From the NCBI GenBank assembly GCA_959347315.1, contig OY365807.1, forward strand, positions 33,769,532 to 33,833,531: a stretch of 64,000 nt of DNA, given 5' to 3'. Below are positions 11,501-24,229 of the stretch, piece after piece. The DNA is from Bimastos eiseni. Taxonomy: Eukaryota; Annelida; Clitellata; Crassiclitellata; Lumbricidae. Below the pieces are notes generated by a model. It searched no databases, was not told the origin of the DNA, and saw only the letters and a list, made by a program, of their open reading frames with translations. The stretch's first letter is position 1. The number at the start of each line of letters is the position of its first letter. A program made the position numbers and the translations under genes.

Positions 11501-12943
11501 ATGTCGTCCGTCCACTTGGTGAACTTCAGCGTTGATATAGTAGATGTGAATGATGGAAACTTTTCCATGTGGCACGTGACTAGTAACGTGCATGCGTCCA
11601 CCCTGCAGCCGCACAGCATGGTCCACCTGTTTTCCACCCTAGTCATCCTTGGCACCATCATCCTCCTGGCCATCATCGGCAACGTCCTCGTCATGTCTGC
11701 AGTGGTCCTCGAACGCAACCTACGCAACGTGGCCAACTACCTGGTCGTGTCGTTGGCCGTTGCCGACATGATGGTGGCCACCCTCGTCATGCCGTTGGCG
11801 GCCGTCAACGAGGTCAGTCAGCGCTGGTTCCTCGGTCGGGAGGTGTGCGACATGTGGGTCTCTCTGGACGTCATCTGCTGCACGGCCTCCATACTCCATC
11901 TCGTCGCCATCAGCCTCGACCGTTACTGGGCGGTCACCCGAGTCGATTACATCCACCACAGATCGGGAAAGCGCATCCTGATGATGGTCGGTGCCAGCTG
12001 GACTCTGTCGCTCATGATCTCTCTTCCACCGCTCTTCCTCCAGAAGGATCCCAGCTACGACCCGAACAAGACCGGGTCGTGCATCATCAGCCAGGACCCT
12101 GGATACACGATCTACTCGACCGTCGGAGCCTTCTACCTACCGTTCGTTCTCATGATGATCATCTACCTACGCGTCTTTCTTGCTGCCCGGCAACGCATTC
12201 GTAAAAAGCAGTTCCGCGCCGCCGCCGCTGCCTCTGCTGCCTCTGCCGGGGCAAGTGTGACGAGGGAGGCAACGAGTACCTGCGTCGACGGAGGGTCGAC
12301 CGTGTCGCATTCGCCAACCGAAGGAACGTCGATGACGACCTTCATGCTGACAATGAACACAGTCGACGACAGTCCGAGACCTTCCCTCACCAACGACGGC
12401 GGCCCATCGGCCACCGAAGCCGACCTCACTCCGAACCACGACCCAGCAACGACCACCCTCAGCCCTCCTACGACGCCCCCTTTTGCTCCTACGTCAGCAC
12501 CAGCCAAGCAGCGGCACCTCATCCAGTCTCCGCCGGCCACTAGGGCTCATTTCCGCAGCAGCTGGCTTGACCTGACGAAGCATTATCTGGACCGAAAGAG
12601 AGAGACGTCGCCGAAGAGTAAGGAGAAGCGAGCCAAGGAGCGAATGGAGCAGAAGAGAGAGCGCAAAGCGGCGCGAACGCTGGCTGTGATAACTGGGTCC
12701 TTTATCTGTTGCTGGCTTCCGTTCTTCATCCTCGCTCTTGTCGGACCGTTCTGCAAGGACAGATGCCACTATCCGCCTCTGCTTATGAGCATCATCAACT
12801 GGCTCGGCTACTCCAACAGCCTTCTCAATCCCGTCATCTATACCATTTTCAACCCGGACTTTAGGTCGGCCTTTCGCAAAATCCTTTTCGGTAAATACCG
12901 TCGACGGGCAAGGTATCAACCGGCGATAAGCCTAACACATTGA
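11501..12943 (+). CDS. 5-HT1A-like aminergic GPCR, single exon
   Basis: A 480-residue rhodopsin-family (class A) receptor for a biogenic amine, acting at the plasma membrane and probably coupling to Gi/o. The N-terminus has two N-glycosylation sequons (N8, N20). Hallmarks in order: GNVLV in TM1 (N61), LAVAD in TM2 (D89), ECL1 cysteine C116, the amine-binding Asp in TM3 (D123, SLDVICC), DRY at 140-142 (DRYWAVT), ECL2 cysteine C194, a long third intracellular loop of about 165 residues with Ala-rich and Ser/Thr/Pro-rich parts, TM6 FICCWLPFF, and TM7 NWLGYSNSLLNPVIY. The TM6-TM7 region and GYTIYS before TM5 point to the serotonin 5-HT1 group; another 5-HT or octopamine-like subtype is possible. 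ATG 11501 is the first in-frame Met after a TAA at about 11459. The frame is intact with no intron, as in many 5-HT1 genes. No AATAAA is visible close to the stop. Confidence 0.93.
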   Translation: MSSVHLVNFSVDIVDVNDGNFSMWHVTSNVHASTLQPHSMVHLFSTLVILGTIILLAIIGNVLVMSAVVLERNLRNVANYLVVSLAVADMMVATLVMPLAAVNEVSQRWFLGREVCDMWVSLDVICCTASILHLVAISLDRYWAVTRVDYIHHRSGKRILMMVGASWTLSLMISLPPLFLQKDPSYDPNKTGSCIISQDPGYTIYSTVGAFYLPFVLMMIIYLRVFLAARQRIRKKQFRAAAAASAASAGASVTREATSTCVDGGSTVSHSPTEGTSMTTFMLTMNTVDDSPRPSLTNDGGPSATEADLTPNHDPATTTLSPPTTPPFAPTSAPAKQRHLIQSPPATRAHFRSSWLDLTKHYLDRKRETSPKSKEKRAKERMEQKRERKAARTLAVITGSFICCWLPFFILALVGPFCKDRCHYPPLLMSIINWLGYSNSLLNPVIYTIFNPDFRSAFRKILFGKYRRRARYQPAISLTH

Positions 12944-12949
12944 GAAGGA

Positions 12950-14827
12950 CATTAACAGCATTCCACAATCCAAACGCTAGGCCAAACACGACTGAACGAA
13001 ATGAAAGGCATTTATAAGATGAACAGTATGAAAAGGGCGATGGTGACATTCCCTCAATGTCTAACTCAAGCCGCTCTGAAAAACGGAGAGTAACACAAAA
13101 ACAGACTAGAAAACGATATTGTCATTAAGCGAAAGACACCAGGAGAAGAATTGAAAGACTCGCTGCAATATGAGCCATTAGCCAGGTATTCATAAAGCGA
13201 GATATGATATCGATTGACTTCTTATTACTAACGCGGTAAATAATACAGGGTATTGTATACTAAATCACGCTTCTATCGGTTAGGATGCAAAAGAAAATCG
13301 ATGGTTAACCTGTAACCATCTCTGGACCGAATCGAGTCTTGAAGCCCGATACCAGCTGAGATAAAACACAAGAAAAACGGAACAGTTAGACATGCAGGCC
13401 TGGAACTGCGAAGACAAAGATGTGTACATCATTCCGACATAAGACTCGAATGACATTGAAGGATAAATTCCACTAATTCATCACAGAAGACAGGACGCAA
13501 GCAGGAAGGACACGCGACACAATATCGTGACGTGAAGCCTTGACTCCACAGATGACAAGCGAATCTTAGTCACAGGTTTCCCCTCCCCAATTACCATAGG
13601 CCAGGGCGATTACGCGATTCGTGCTCTTCGACTGTGGTTTCATGTGAGAGCGTTACGCTGAATTACGGCACTGCTATACGGAAAGGGTGACCACAGAGGA
13701 ACATTCACTGACGCTTGCTTAAGACATCCCCCATTTTCTATAGCGCTCAACTGATATTACCTATTATATGACAACAAGGTAAGCAGATCAATTGTCTACA
13801 TGTATTTACAACACTTCTGAAGCCTATACATTTAACATCTGGGCCTTATGTACACAAAATTATAGGCATGTACACGGGCCTAATCATGCGCATATTATAA
13901 TTACACAATGAAATGGGCCGACTGGCGTATTTTGCGTTTAATCGATCGTTATAACGAAGAACTTTCGAACTGAATTGATTGATGGAAGATGTACCTTGAC
14001 TAAACCACTTGAATTATCTATTTTGTCAGGTTTTCCTTGTACATAATTATGTGCTCGTTTAAATATCATCTACTTTAATTTAGCTTAATCTAATTGCGAA
14101 TTTAATTATCAATTGAATGCAGGAACACAACGGTGTTTTGTTTAATATGACCGCTTTGGAAAAAGAACGTAACAAAATGGCCAAATTATTAAATTGTTTG
14201 ACAGCTAAATTCATCCTGCTATTCTGTCCGTTTGAGGCCAGCACTTGTTGTGTGCCACTATTTCCGGTTCCCAAATGAGCGACGAATGTCTGGGTTCTGT
14301 TGATACTGGCTGCGAGTTGCGCTCTTTCAACTCTGTTTAGAATTCATGAGCTATTCCTCCGAGACAAGAAATGACCGTTAATCACTGTTGAGCCGTTGTT
14401 CGCCCTGCGATACACGAACGTTTAGCCTTTCACTCCACAGCGGACATCTTCGCATTCCGACTGGAGTGGGCGTTATTTATGAGTCAGTAATAAATCCTAT
14501 TCTATCCTTTTCTATCCTAGCCCGTCGTAACGTATCCAATCGCATTATGTCACGTCAGATTCTATCCTATCTTAAAACATTCCAAAGTTCATCGATATAA
14601 AAATTATGTCGATTGAACTGCGTGTAGTATACTAGATCACTGAAGAGTACCAATAAATATGATATTTAAGAGCTCTTGATCGTTGTTCTAGTTACTTAAG
14701 GAACAGAAAAAGATAGTGCTAATGAACACAATGCGTCCACATTGGAGATTGGCTTAGAATAGATTAGGAAATGTACGGCACCTACCTCTTCGGGTGGAGC
14801 TCAATTAGCTTGGTCGCGGACGCCGCT

Positions 14828-14860
<33 letters not shown>

Positions 14861-15430
14861 GCTTGGTTCATGCAGAGTCAATAGTATTCTATTTTATCCG
14901 GCTTGAGTTGTGTAAAAATAACCCGTAACTTCAGCTAAAAGATACTGAAACAGCATGATAGGCTTATAAAACAGTATATCAGTCATCATAAATTACACTC
15001 ATGGCCGTATCACAACAAGAATGTACCGTTTCTTTCTATTGCTAACCATTAGCTCGTTGAGATATTAACCGTCTTTTGACACAAAGGCGAAAGCGCTCTT
15101 GGCCATCGATGCTCCAAACAATCGAACCCAACTGCAGATCGATGACGTCTATGGATGGATCGATAACGCTTATTACGTATCGATTAAGTGAAGATGTCGC
15201 ATTTAATAGTTAATCACATCAGAGTAAATAGACAGGAAAATGAGGCATCTGACCTGTTCAACTCCGGAATAAGTGTTTTATAATGGCTACCCAGAAATAT
15301 CGCCAGATCTTCAGCCTCGCTGTAGTTTTCATGGCTTAAAAGATTTGCAGACTCACTGCTTCACACAAGTTCAGCTGACGTATCTATTTAATTGCTATGT
15401 CCATTGCCCAGTCTTATAAATAAAGAAGAC
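12950..15430. other. intergenic / receptor 3' flank, no supported gene
   Basis: Unique-looking sequence that probably includes the receptor 3' UTR, though no clear polyadenylation signal marks its end. A TA-rich tract lies at 14828-14862. Short open frames such as 14388-14600 show no recognisable protein. Confidence 0.5.
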
Positions 15431-15478
15431 TGTATGTGTGTCCCTCTGTCCAGCGATGCATTTCCACATTTTATTAGC

Positions 15479-15935
15479 TATTACCTCGAAACCTTCGCCG
15501 TTGGCGCGGGGAACACCTTGGACACGCAGTAGAGGGATTCCTGAACCCCACAGCCGCCCTCTTCCTGGTCAAAAGGGCCAAAAATCTGCGGCGCACCTCT
15601 CACACACCCATAAAAACACAGTTTCCTTCTTATTCGCCAGGGTCGTGTCACCTGCGACATGGGGTACACGTACCAGGTTAGAAACCAGTACCAGGTATAC
15701 AGTATCGTTTACATAGTAAGTCACGTGTGTATGTACTATGACACTATTTATATATATGTATATCCAAATTCTGTGTATATGTCTGTCTCTCCGTTTATGC
15801 ATATGCACACTTGTACAGCTACTCACTCGAAACCTTCGCTATTCACACCTCGAACACCCAGTAGAGGGGGCGGACGCTATCTTCCTCCTCGCCAGGGCCA
15901 AAAACCTGTATCCAGGTGCCCCAGCTAGTGCCTTA
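15479..15935. repeat. diverged direct repeat of about 110-130 bp
   Basis: The blocks at about 15487-15600 and 15829-15915 share the ordered words CTCGAAACCTTCGC, GAACACC, AGTAGAGGG and GGGCCAAAAA(T/A)CTG. The spacing is about 345 bp. They may be two copies of a dispersed repeat or an old segmental duplication; the family is not recognised. Confidence 0.6.
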
Positions 15936-15939
15936 TAAT

Positions 15940-17095
15940 TAAGAAGACACTGTCCTATGCTTAAAATACTGATATGTAGTTGCTGGCAGAAATAATTAAA
16001 TAAAATACGACAACCTGCATCTTACTTATAGCAGATGTTGATAATTTGCAAAATGACGAGATCTTTCACGTGGGCAACACAGTGCGATGAAGCTTAGTCC
16101 ATTAATGAGTCAATGACTTGATGTATTTACGCTGCGAATAGGGTCCGATTATATCTTCGGAAGTAGCCTACCGCCATCAACTTAATCAGAGAGTGAAATG
16201 TCACGGATATGAGCGTCATCGTTAGGCTGCGCAATTTTCGGCATCTTCTTGGGACGCATATTAGGCTAAGATGCAGAGGAGCTCTGCTGGGATTAAAATG
16301 CTTGAACAACGCTGCTTGCATTCAACTGCTCGGAGAGGAAGGTAAAGCCTGCTTCAGGTCACGTAGGCCTAACAATCGGTGAACGTTGCACTCATTGATT
16401 CCAGGAGTCGACGGTACAGGACTTTTCACTTTGACGGACCAAGAGCATTCTACACTCTGTGTATGTATGTGTCCCGCACAATGGCTTATTCTTCGTCAGT
16501 ATGTCTCTACCTTGTACACATCTGTCTGTCTGTCTGTCAGTCTGTCTGTATCTCTCAGTTAGTATTTCACGAATACCTTTTAACATGCTTATCTTCAAAA
16601 AGCTGCTATTATCTCCCTTTCTTGTACCTTTCGCTTTGTTTCTCCAGCAGTCTTTGAATTCGTCCGCTTGATTCTCTGTCGCCGCTTGAGTTTTAAGAGA
16701 GTGGGTAGTTTCAGTTAAACGATACTGCGCGATGACAAAGATCATCCCTCCGTCTTTGGCCAGGCCTGGGACTGGCACTGCCAGAGTACAAGTAGTGACA
16801 GCATTTGAGTTTGAAGACGACGCATAGGTTTCCGTATAATTACATCCTTTCCTTGTCTATATCAGCAGGTTTTCGCTTTCAGTTGGATGAACACAGATGG
16901 CTGAGATATCTTAATGATTGATCCCGGCAGAAGAAAAATGACACACGCACGGACATTGTGTCCTGTAGCCAGTAACTCATCTGCAGTTTGGTCCCAAGGG
17001 ACTCATTTAGAGATGAACGACTAGCCTCCAAAGGGCACAGCACTTTAGAACGCAGCTTTATTACTTGCAGCAGCCTGTGTTAAAGTCCTCCAAAA
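15940..17095. other. intergenic, no supported gene
   Basis: Unique-looking DNA with a short TCTG repeat at 16522-16545. I find no supported feature. Confidence 0.45.
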
Positions 17096-17097
17096 TT

Positions 17098-17382
17098 TCA
17101 TCCACCCTCCCACTCCGTATCTCTCTCTTTCTTCTTCTCTCTCTCTCTCGCTCTCTCTATCTTCTATCTCTCTCCTCCTCCCCATCCTCTCTCTCTCCCT
17201 CTCACTCTCCATCGCTCTCTCTCTCCTATCTACCTCCTCCTCCCCATCCTGTCTCTCCCTCTTACTCTCCATCTTCCTCCTTCTCTCTCTCACTCTCTCT
17301 CCTATCTCTCTCTCTCTCCTCCTCCTCCTCTTTCTGTCTCTCTCTCTCTCTCGTTTTCGCTCTCGCTCTCTCCCCCCTATCT
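17098..17382. repeat. (CT)n-rich low-complexity tract
   Basis: About 280 bp of CT and CTC runs with short interruptions. Ser/Leu and Arg/Glu frames through it are compositional. Confidence 0.85.
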
Positions 17383-17389
17383 CAGTGTT

Positions 17390-20300
17390 GTTCTAGCCTC
17401 TACCTTTCCCCATCTGCTCTATATAGCATAATCCTGGTTAACTTTGCATTGCCGTTACCGTGACGCACAAGGTATATCTATCGATGGCGCTTTACTTGAA
17501 TCGTAGGCGAAGGCAAAGCTTCTTTGAAAATCCAGGTCAAAATACGTTAATCTAAGTCGGAGAAATGAGAAGAACCGATGCGGATGGTGGTATGTCAGCC
17601 ACAATATAGGACTTTTAAGTTTAGCTCTGAATGACGTAGGAACACAATACAATTTTTATATTGTCCTCCTTCCAAGGCTCAGAAGTGTACTTAATAACTG
17701 CAGTAGCGTCGCTAGGATTAGAGGCCAAGGGAGACAGATTAGATATGATGGAGGCTGGGGAGGAGTTCAACTATATCTCCTTCCTAACCCCAGATGTTTT
17801 TATATAAATAACAATGTAACAGTAATCTTTTGTTTGTGACGATGCCATCATAAGAATACGAAAGTAGTACTATTTAAAGCGGCAAGTTCCCGAATATAGA
17901 TCCATACATACAGTAGGTTTATGTTACGAATATCACGCTGGAAACTGCTGTCACTGTGAAATGATTACAGCGAGCCGTCAGTAGTCTTTGCAATTTAACG
18001 CTGTTAATGCCGGGCTATTTTTAAGAGGGAAAAATATTCTAATTTTAAAAAATAATTTTAAAAACTCAGAGGAGCCCCTCAATGGTATCGACGCCACTGA
18101 GTAACCCTCCTCACTCTGCGATACATGTCTAGCACTTTAACCAATCCGCCACCATGACCCAGAGAACTGACAGTGAATTCAAAGCAGGGGATCTGCTATT
18201 GAGAACTCCAGGCAAACCGAACTCCAGGCAGACCGACAACGCAGCTTTGCTGGAAGGCACAGTGAAAGTTAGGTATCCGATGGTCACGTGCAATACGAGA
18301 GCGGGAGAGATGAGCTGGTGGGGAAGAGAGCCGATCCGAAGACGACGTTTTGTCCACTCTAGACGGACTTTAGACTGGACAGATGGGTCGATGGCTAGCT
18401 AGTGTAGCGAGTGCACCATTGGTGCAGTATAGGGTCGAAGGTAGGGTCCCGTGGTTTTGGAGCTTATGCGATATCGCATTTTTCGCATAAATTGGCTTTT
18501 TTCGCACAAATTCATACGTGGAAAGTTTTCGCAAATTATTGCATAAAGTTCGGAAATTTCGGTTAGTGTCAACTATAATTGGCTTGTCCAGTCGAATATT
18601 AGCCTATAGGGGCTATAGTTTACCGACCATTGTTGATGACTAGGACTAGTGGTTTATGCGATTTTGCGACCATGAGATTTTTCACATAATTTACGAAACC
18701 TTTTCGCGTAGTCCACAAGGGCGTAGTCATAGGCTGCTTATGGATTTCTCTTATGACACTTGACAAAAAAGTAAGCTTCTTGTAGCGATCGAACTAGTGT
18801 ATATATATGCATACATACCTGCATGCATATATGCAGGTCAGCAACACTGGTTTCGTATCGGATCACAAGCTCCAACTGGGTAAAGTAATGCCCTTCAGTC
18901 ATTGCCAACCTGTGAGACACGTATATTGCAGCAGGGGCTCTAGACACTGTTTAGCTCAAGGATTTTCTGATGGATTCCGATCTGTTCACTGTATTTGCAA
19001 CAACTGCGAACGATTTCGCAGAAGGGCTCAAAAGAATTGCAACAATTACCCTGGACAAAGTCTCCTCCCATTCACACCAGTCTCCAGATGGCTTTCCTTT
19101 CAGGCAATGCAGGCAAAGAGAAGTCATGGTTGATGGAATGGCGCAGACCTTGAGGAAAATAGACATCGTCACCATGCACCATCAATGCGTCTAACAAATA
19201 AACTTGTAAACGATTGCTGGAACTCTTGCAACTGCATTCAGAAATTCTCAGAACCGATTATGGCTCATGTACAAGCCATTGGGGAATGGAGTACGCGTGT
19301 GCGCCAGCGAATGAAAACAGAGGAAATAGTGTAGAGAACGGCGTTGAAGGTGGTGCATGACGTCATGTTAGTTTGATCATTATGTAGCAGCGAGAGCTTC
19401 TAAGTAGCCATTTGTTTCGCTCTCCATCCACTTCACTTTAGTTCTCTCATTCTCCTCTTCTAACTCGCAAGCTCACTGTCACTCTTGCTGATATATTTGT
19501 TAAATATGGGACGTTTTGTCCGTTCAAGCAATTGGTGCTAGAATATAAGACCACAAACTACTTTGAGAAAATGCTGGTCGTATGCGTGAATGATTGCAAT
19601 TTCGGTTTACACTCTATGACCGATGTTTGGCAATGTGACTGCATTCTTCGAAAGTCAGATTATAATGGCCTATGTGTGATTGACAAGCGCAATGAACTTA
19701 GGATAAAAATGTAGGTATTTTACTCAGCTTCATCTTAGACATTAAGATGAAAAAAAATGGAAAAAGGAAATTAGATTGTTCGAATTCTTCAGGAAGAGAT
19801 GAGGATGAACTAATGCTGCAGCCGAAATTTCATGCTGGTGATGCTCACTCTCGTTTTCGATCACCATTGACAGCAACGCCAGCAAGTTGGAAATTAGTAA
19901 ATGCCAACTTGCGTCAGCACAAGTCTTGTAGACCTGTTGAGTACAGTCAGTGGGAAGCCAAAGAGAACATAGACGATGCCATCAATTGATGAGAGTCTCG
20001 ACCAGTCGTTGACTCCGCGAAAAAGGTACCAGCGGCGATATGTATACATGTAGTTTTTTATACTTGAAGCAGAAATCTTTGGGACAACATGAAACAGTGT
20101 CTCAGGCATCGTGAATCTACGTTTACTTGAATTACACAGAAAGTAGTATACATGCAGTGTGTGAGGTCTCGAGAAATAATTGAAAGTGTTCCTACTCATA
20201 TCTGGTCATTTTCTGACCCAAGCACTTAAGCGGTTTATCAAACGTTAATTTTCTTAATTATCTACTTAGAGCTCATTCAGGTTCTCTTATGTCCAGCCTG

Positions 20301-22640
20301 ATCCCTGAACTCAGGATGATTATGAGGTGTTTAATCCTTTAGCCTACCCCTGTATATAGCGGTTAGGAAGGAATCAATTGAAACCTCTGGCTGCTGTATG
20401 AACTGCCAGAATGATATAATTTGTAGACAACGTTCCATCTGCATGATTATAAATAATATTACGCTGTACGTTGCCTGTACAGCGACGGTGTAGAACTTTC
20501 TATTGTCAACTGGGTCGTTGTGTGTGACATTGCTATAAACTTTCAGCTTCTTTGTCGTCAACGAAGTCAAGAAACATTATCATACAGCATTCTTCTGGCT
20601 TTGTGTCTGACCCAGAATTGATTAAAAATTCTAATTTCTGTGACCATTATATACAGAATGTCGTAAGACTCAATCCATGATCACAAAGCATCATTGTATT
20701 GCAGACTATTTGCTATCTGTCTTAAGGATCCACGTAAACCGGTTTCATCCGCATCTAACCCTAGATTTCTTTGCTCTCCTGTTCAAGGTCACATGCTTGT
20801 CATGACGGTCCGAACATAGACGCTTCTTTCTGGATGAGGTTGTTAATGCAACCTGCGACACGATCTCCTCGATCCTTCATAGGATTTTATGTTCTCGGGT
20901 CTGCAGCGATCTCACGATTTGCTTTGCATAATGTTTTTACTGCAATTCAATCGCGATATAAGTGGTTTTGATCAATCAGTAGTCGTGTAATTTTACGATT
21001 TCGTCTTAAGATCCTCCCTTTAAGCATCGGGATCATACAACAGCTGCTGGAGTGGCTCTGTTGAGGTATCTAAGCAAGCGTGCTAGGTACCTTTTGACGG
21101 CTGTCACGTGCATTAGTTGTAAGACACCGCCGGGCATTTACAACATCCTTTAACTGTTTAGTCGTTAATGCTATTTATTTGCCTGATCATCGACCACCCT
21201 AGATAACCTTCGCCTGCGCTACAGAACTTTGCCCGCGTTAAATGCAGTCGACACGCTATAGCTGACCACCGAATGCTTGAAAGTCTATGCCTGCTGGCCT
21301 TGAATGATTAGTTTGTTTATTCCAGTGCATAGCAAAATATCGCTACTGTCAAGGCCATGGACGTTGCCCTCCCTCTTCTTCCATGCTCAGGACTCGACCT
21401 ACCATAGGTCCATAGTACGAACGATAGCGTAGTCTAGGCCTTGAATGCTGCGAACGTCTTTAATCCTTATCGTACAGATCGCGTGAATGGGCTGCAGCGT
21501 TGAAAGAGCAACTCGGCGTAATATCTTTTGATGGGCCACTATAGATCTGTTTTTGTTACACTACAATTACATTCGATCCATCAGCGAAATATTGTTCGTC
21601 TAGTTATGTAACAGATGCAGAGCAGATTCACTGGCTACCAGTTAAGCAACAAATTTGATGTTTGATGCTGTTCCGCTGGAACCAGCATAAATCTGAGAAG
21701 GATGTCGTCGTCGTCGTCTACCCCCTTCGGAGGATAATGGCCCACAAATCCAGCACATAGGCTACTTTGACCGATGTTCACCTGATCTCAGTATTCATTG
21801 TGCGTCTTCTTTTATGGCATACGTCGTATCTGTCGCGCTCTTCTTAGTCGGTCATTGTGGAACAAAGATGGCTGCTTCACATTCTGTATTTTTATGGAAC
21901 GACACAGCCTAGTACAGATTTCTCTTACAGCGCCCTTTTGCTTCGGATGTCTTCCAGCATGTTTTCAGCTACTCATAGTCTACACGTGGGACATTTATAC
22001 ATAATTATTCTATAGAGACAAACCGTTTCTAGCACGAGATGACCATCCATATCCTTAAACTGATCACTGCATAAGCATTCCCTTCAAACGATACATGTAC
22101 GATTTTATATATATATATGTATATATATACATGTAGTATGCGATATGTGTGCTTATTAACATAATACGTGTATGTCTGTGATTTATAGAAGAGCACTATA
22201 GACCAGGTGTTGTTCTGGGACCGGGGTAATAAATTCATTGGTTGCAATAATTAAGTTAGCCTTTCGAATTCGATATTCATGTCACTGTATCATCACGATC
22301 GTCACTGTCTTTTTCGTCATCATCGTCATCAGTGTCTTTGTCGTCGTCATAATCACTTTATCATCGGTGGATTCACGAGTTGAGTTGATGAGAGGAATGG
22401 CAATTTCATATAGCAAGTTTGAGATGGTGTATAATGGAGAAATCAATACGACGTCTTTAGTCATCGGGATCGAAAGATGACGCAGTGATCTCGTCTTAGT
22501 AACGGATTCACGGGATGCGTCCATCATTCCATGCTGCCACTCGGTGGAACGTGACGCTCTGCTGTTTGGAAGCGGAACAAGGAAGACCCGTTCGATTAAA
22601 TCCGTCCAATTGCTGGTTTGTCAGTCACGTTCTAAATTTG
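17390..22640. other. gene-poor interval
   Basis: Mostly unique AT-rich DNA. A stretch at 18470-18560 is rich in the word CGCA/TGCG, including a GCGATATCGC palindrome. Open frames at 18970-19194 and 19747-19989 (plus) have mixed composition that could be coding, but I recognise no family and no splice structure. A TA tract lies at 22104-22133. Confidence 0.4.
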
Positions 22641-22661
22641 TGTGCCTCAGCGTCTGCTTAT

Positions 22662-22830
22662 GCCAGTATGTATGTATGCATGTATGTATGTATGTATGTA
22701 TACATGCATGCATGCATGCATGCATGCCATTGTCTGTATATACGTCTGCACGTGCATACGTATGGGTAAATGCATGTAATGTATGTATGTATGCATGTTT
22801 GTATGCATGTATGACTCTATGTATGTATCG
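22662..22830. repeat. GTAT/GCAT tetranucleotide repeats
   Basis: Runs of GTAT and GCAT units with interruptions. Cys/Met/Tyr-rich frames here are artefacts of the repeat. Confidence 0.8.
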
Positions 22831-23267
22831 ATGATAAAGATGAGAAGGAGACAGACGAATGGCGGGTGAGGCAGAATCAGATTTGTCTGCGGGTCTAGTC
22901 GGGCAGGATCTGAATATGCGCACATTAATTCGATTCCCTGCGGAATGATAATTATTAGTAAAATTAGCACTAAAGACGGGTCGTGTCGGATTTTTTCGGA
23001 TTATGCACTTCATGGGTCGGGTCAGATATTTGGCTTCAGAAATCGGGTTGGGTCGTGTCCATTAAGGACGGGTCGGATTGTGTCGAGTCGTGAAAATTGG
23101 GCACTGGAAAGACTGATGGGGGCCATAGACGGAACAATAAAGAACATAAATGAACAAAGGCAGGGAACTGAAGAATGGCAGAAAGAACGGCATTACTGCA
23201 CTACTGGATGGCTCTGGGTGTAGAACGCATAAGTACAATCAGAAGTCTGCTGAGTTAGAAGAAGACA

Positions 23268-23329
23268 CACACACACACACGCACACACACACACACACAT
23301 ATATATAAATATTTATATATATATATATT

Positions 23330-23360
<31 letters not shown>

Positions 23361-23361
23361 G
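23268..23361. repeat. (CA)n followed by (TA)n
   Basis: About 30 bp of CA repeats followed by about 60 bp of TA-rich repeats. Confidence 0.85.
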
Positions 23362-23984
23362 GCCTGCGTGTTCATTATCAATTAAATATGACACACCGCC
23401 TGTACTGCTCTGCAGTATGATTAAAAGTCACTATACGAAAATTGTGATTACAAGTTATTACAGGAGTCAGATTGACTATATGGAAGTTTTCAATTACGCT
23501 CATCTGCCCAACTGCGTATTTTATCAACGCCATCTAGCGAATAAAAGGCCAAGTCGACCCTTTGAAGGTAAGGGAGTCGATTCCGCGTCAATGCTGATCG
23601 TCTGCTCTTCGTGTCGGAATGTTACCAACGCTTACCATTCACTTAAACCCTTCTCCTTTCCAAAATAGGCATATATGGAAAGCTGAAAACATAATATATG
23701 GGCAACTGCACTGCATGACACGATCTTGAGAATATGAGAATATTTTTGATCATCTGTTGCTCCCTGGCAGCAAATAGACGCACGCCATTCTACATTATTC
23801 AAATTAGTTTAAATTAATAAAGATATTGACTTTTGCATGTTTATTAGTTGTCTTGTCTGACCAGGTTATATATTGACCTGCTATATATAGATGTGGACAC
23901 TTTCATTGTCCTTGAACAAGAGTGCCAGCAGTTTCTTTCCAGTTTATTATGGAATATGCAAGACAATCAGCATTAGTGCAATGG

Positions 23985-24222
23985 ACAAGTAGTGCAGGAC
24001 AAGAAGTGCAGGACAGGAAGTGCAGGACAAGAAGTGCAGGACAAGAAGTGCAGGACAAGAAGTGCAGGACAAGAAGTGCAGGACAAGAAGTGCAGGACAA
24101 GAAGTGCAGGACAAGAAGTGCAGGACAAGAAGTGCAGGACACGAAGTGCAGGACAAGAAGTGCAGGACAAGAAGTGCAGGACAAGAAGTGCAGGACAAGA
24201 AGTGCAGGACAAGAAGTGCAGG
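23985..24222. repeat. 14-bp minisatellite (GGACAAGAAGTGCA)
   Basis: About 17 nearly identical head-to-tail copies of GGACAAGAAGTGCA. Variants are few (one GGACAGGAAG, one GGACACGAAG). Homogeneity suggests recent expansion. Long Gln/Lys/Arg/Ser or Leu/His/Cys/Pro frames here are artefacts. Confidence 0.93.
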
Positions 24223-24229
24223 CCTCAAA

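Noticed and set aside
18970..19194. 74-codon frame starting MDSDLFTVFATT
   Set aside because: Composition is plausible for coding, but there is no homology I recognise and overlapping frames on both strands are also open.
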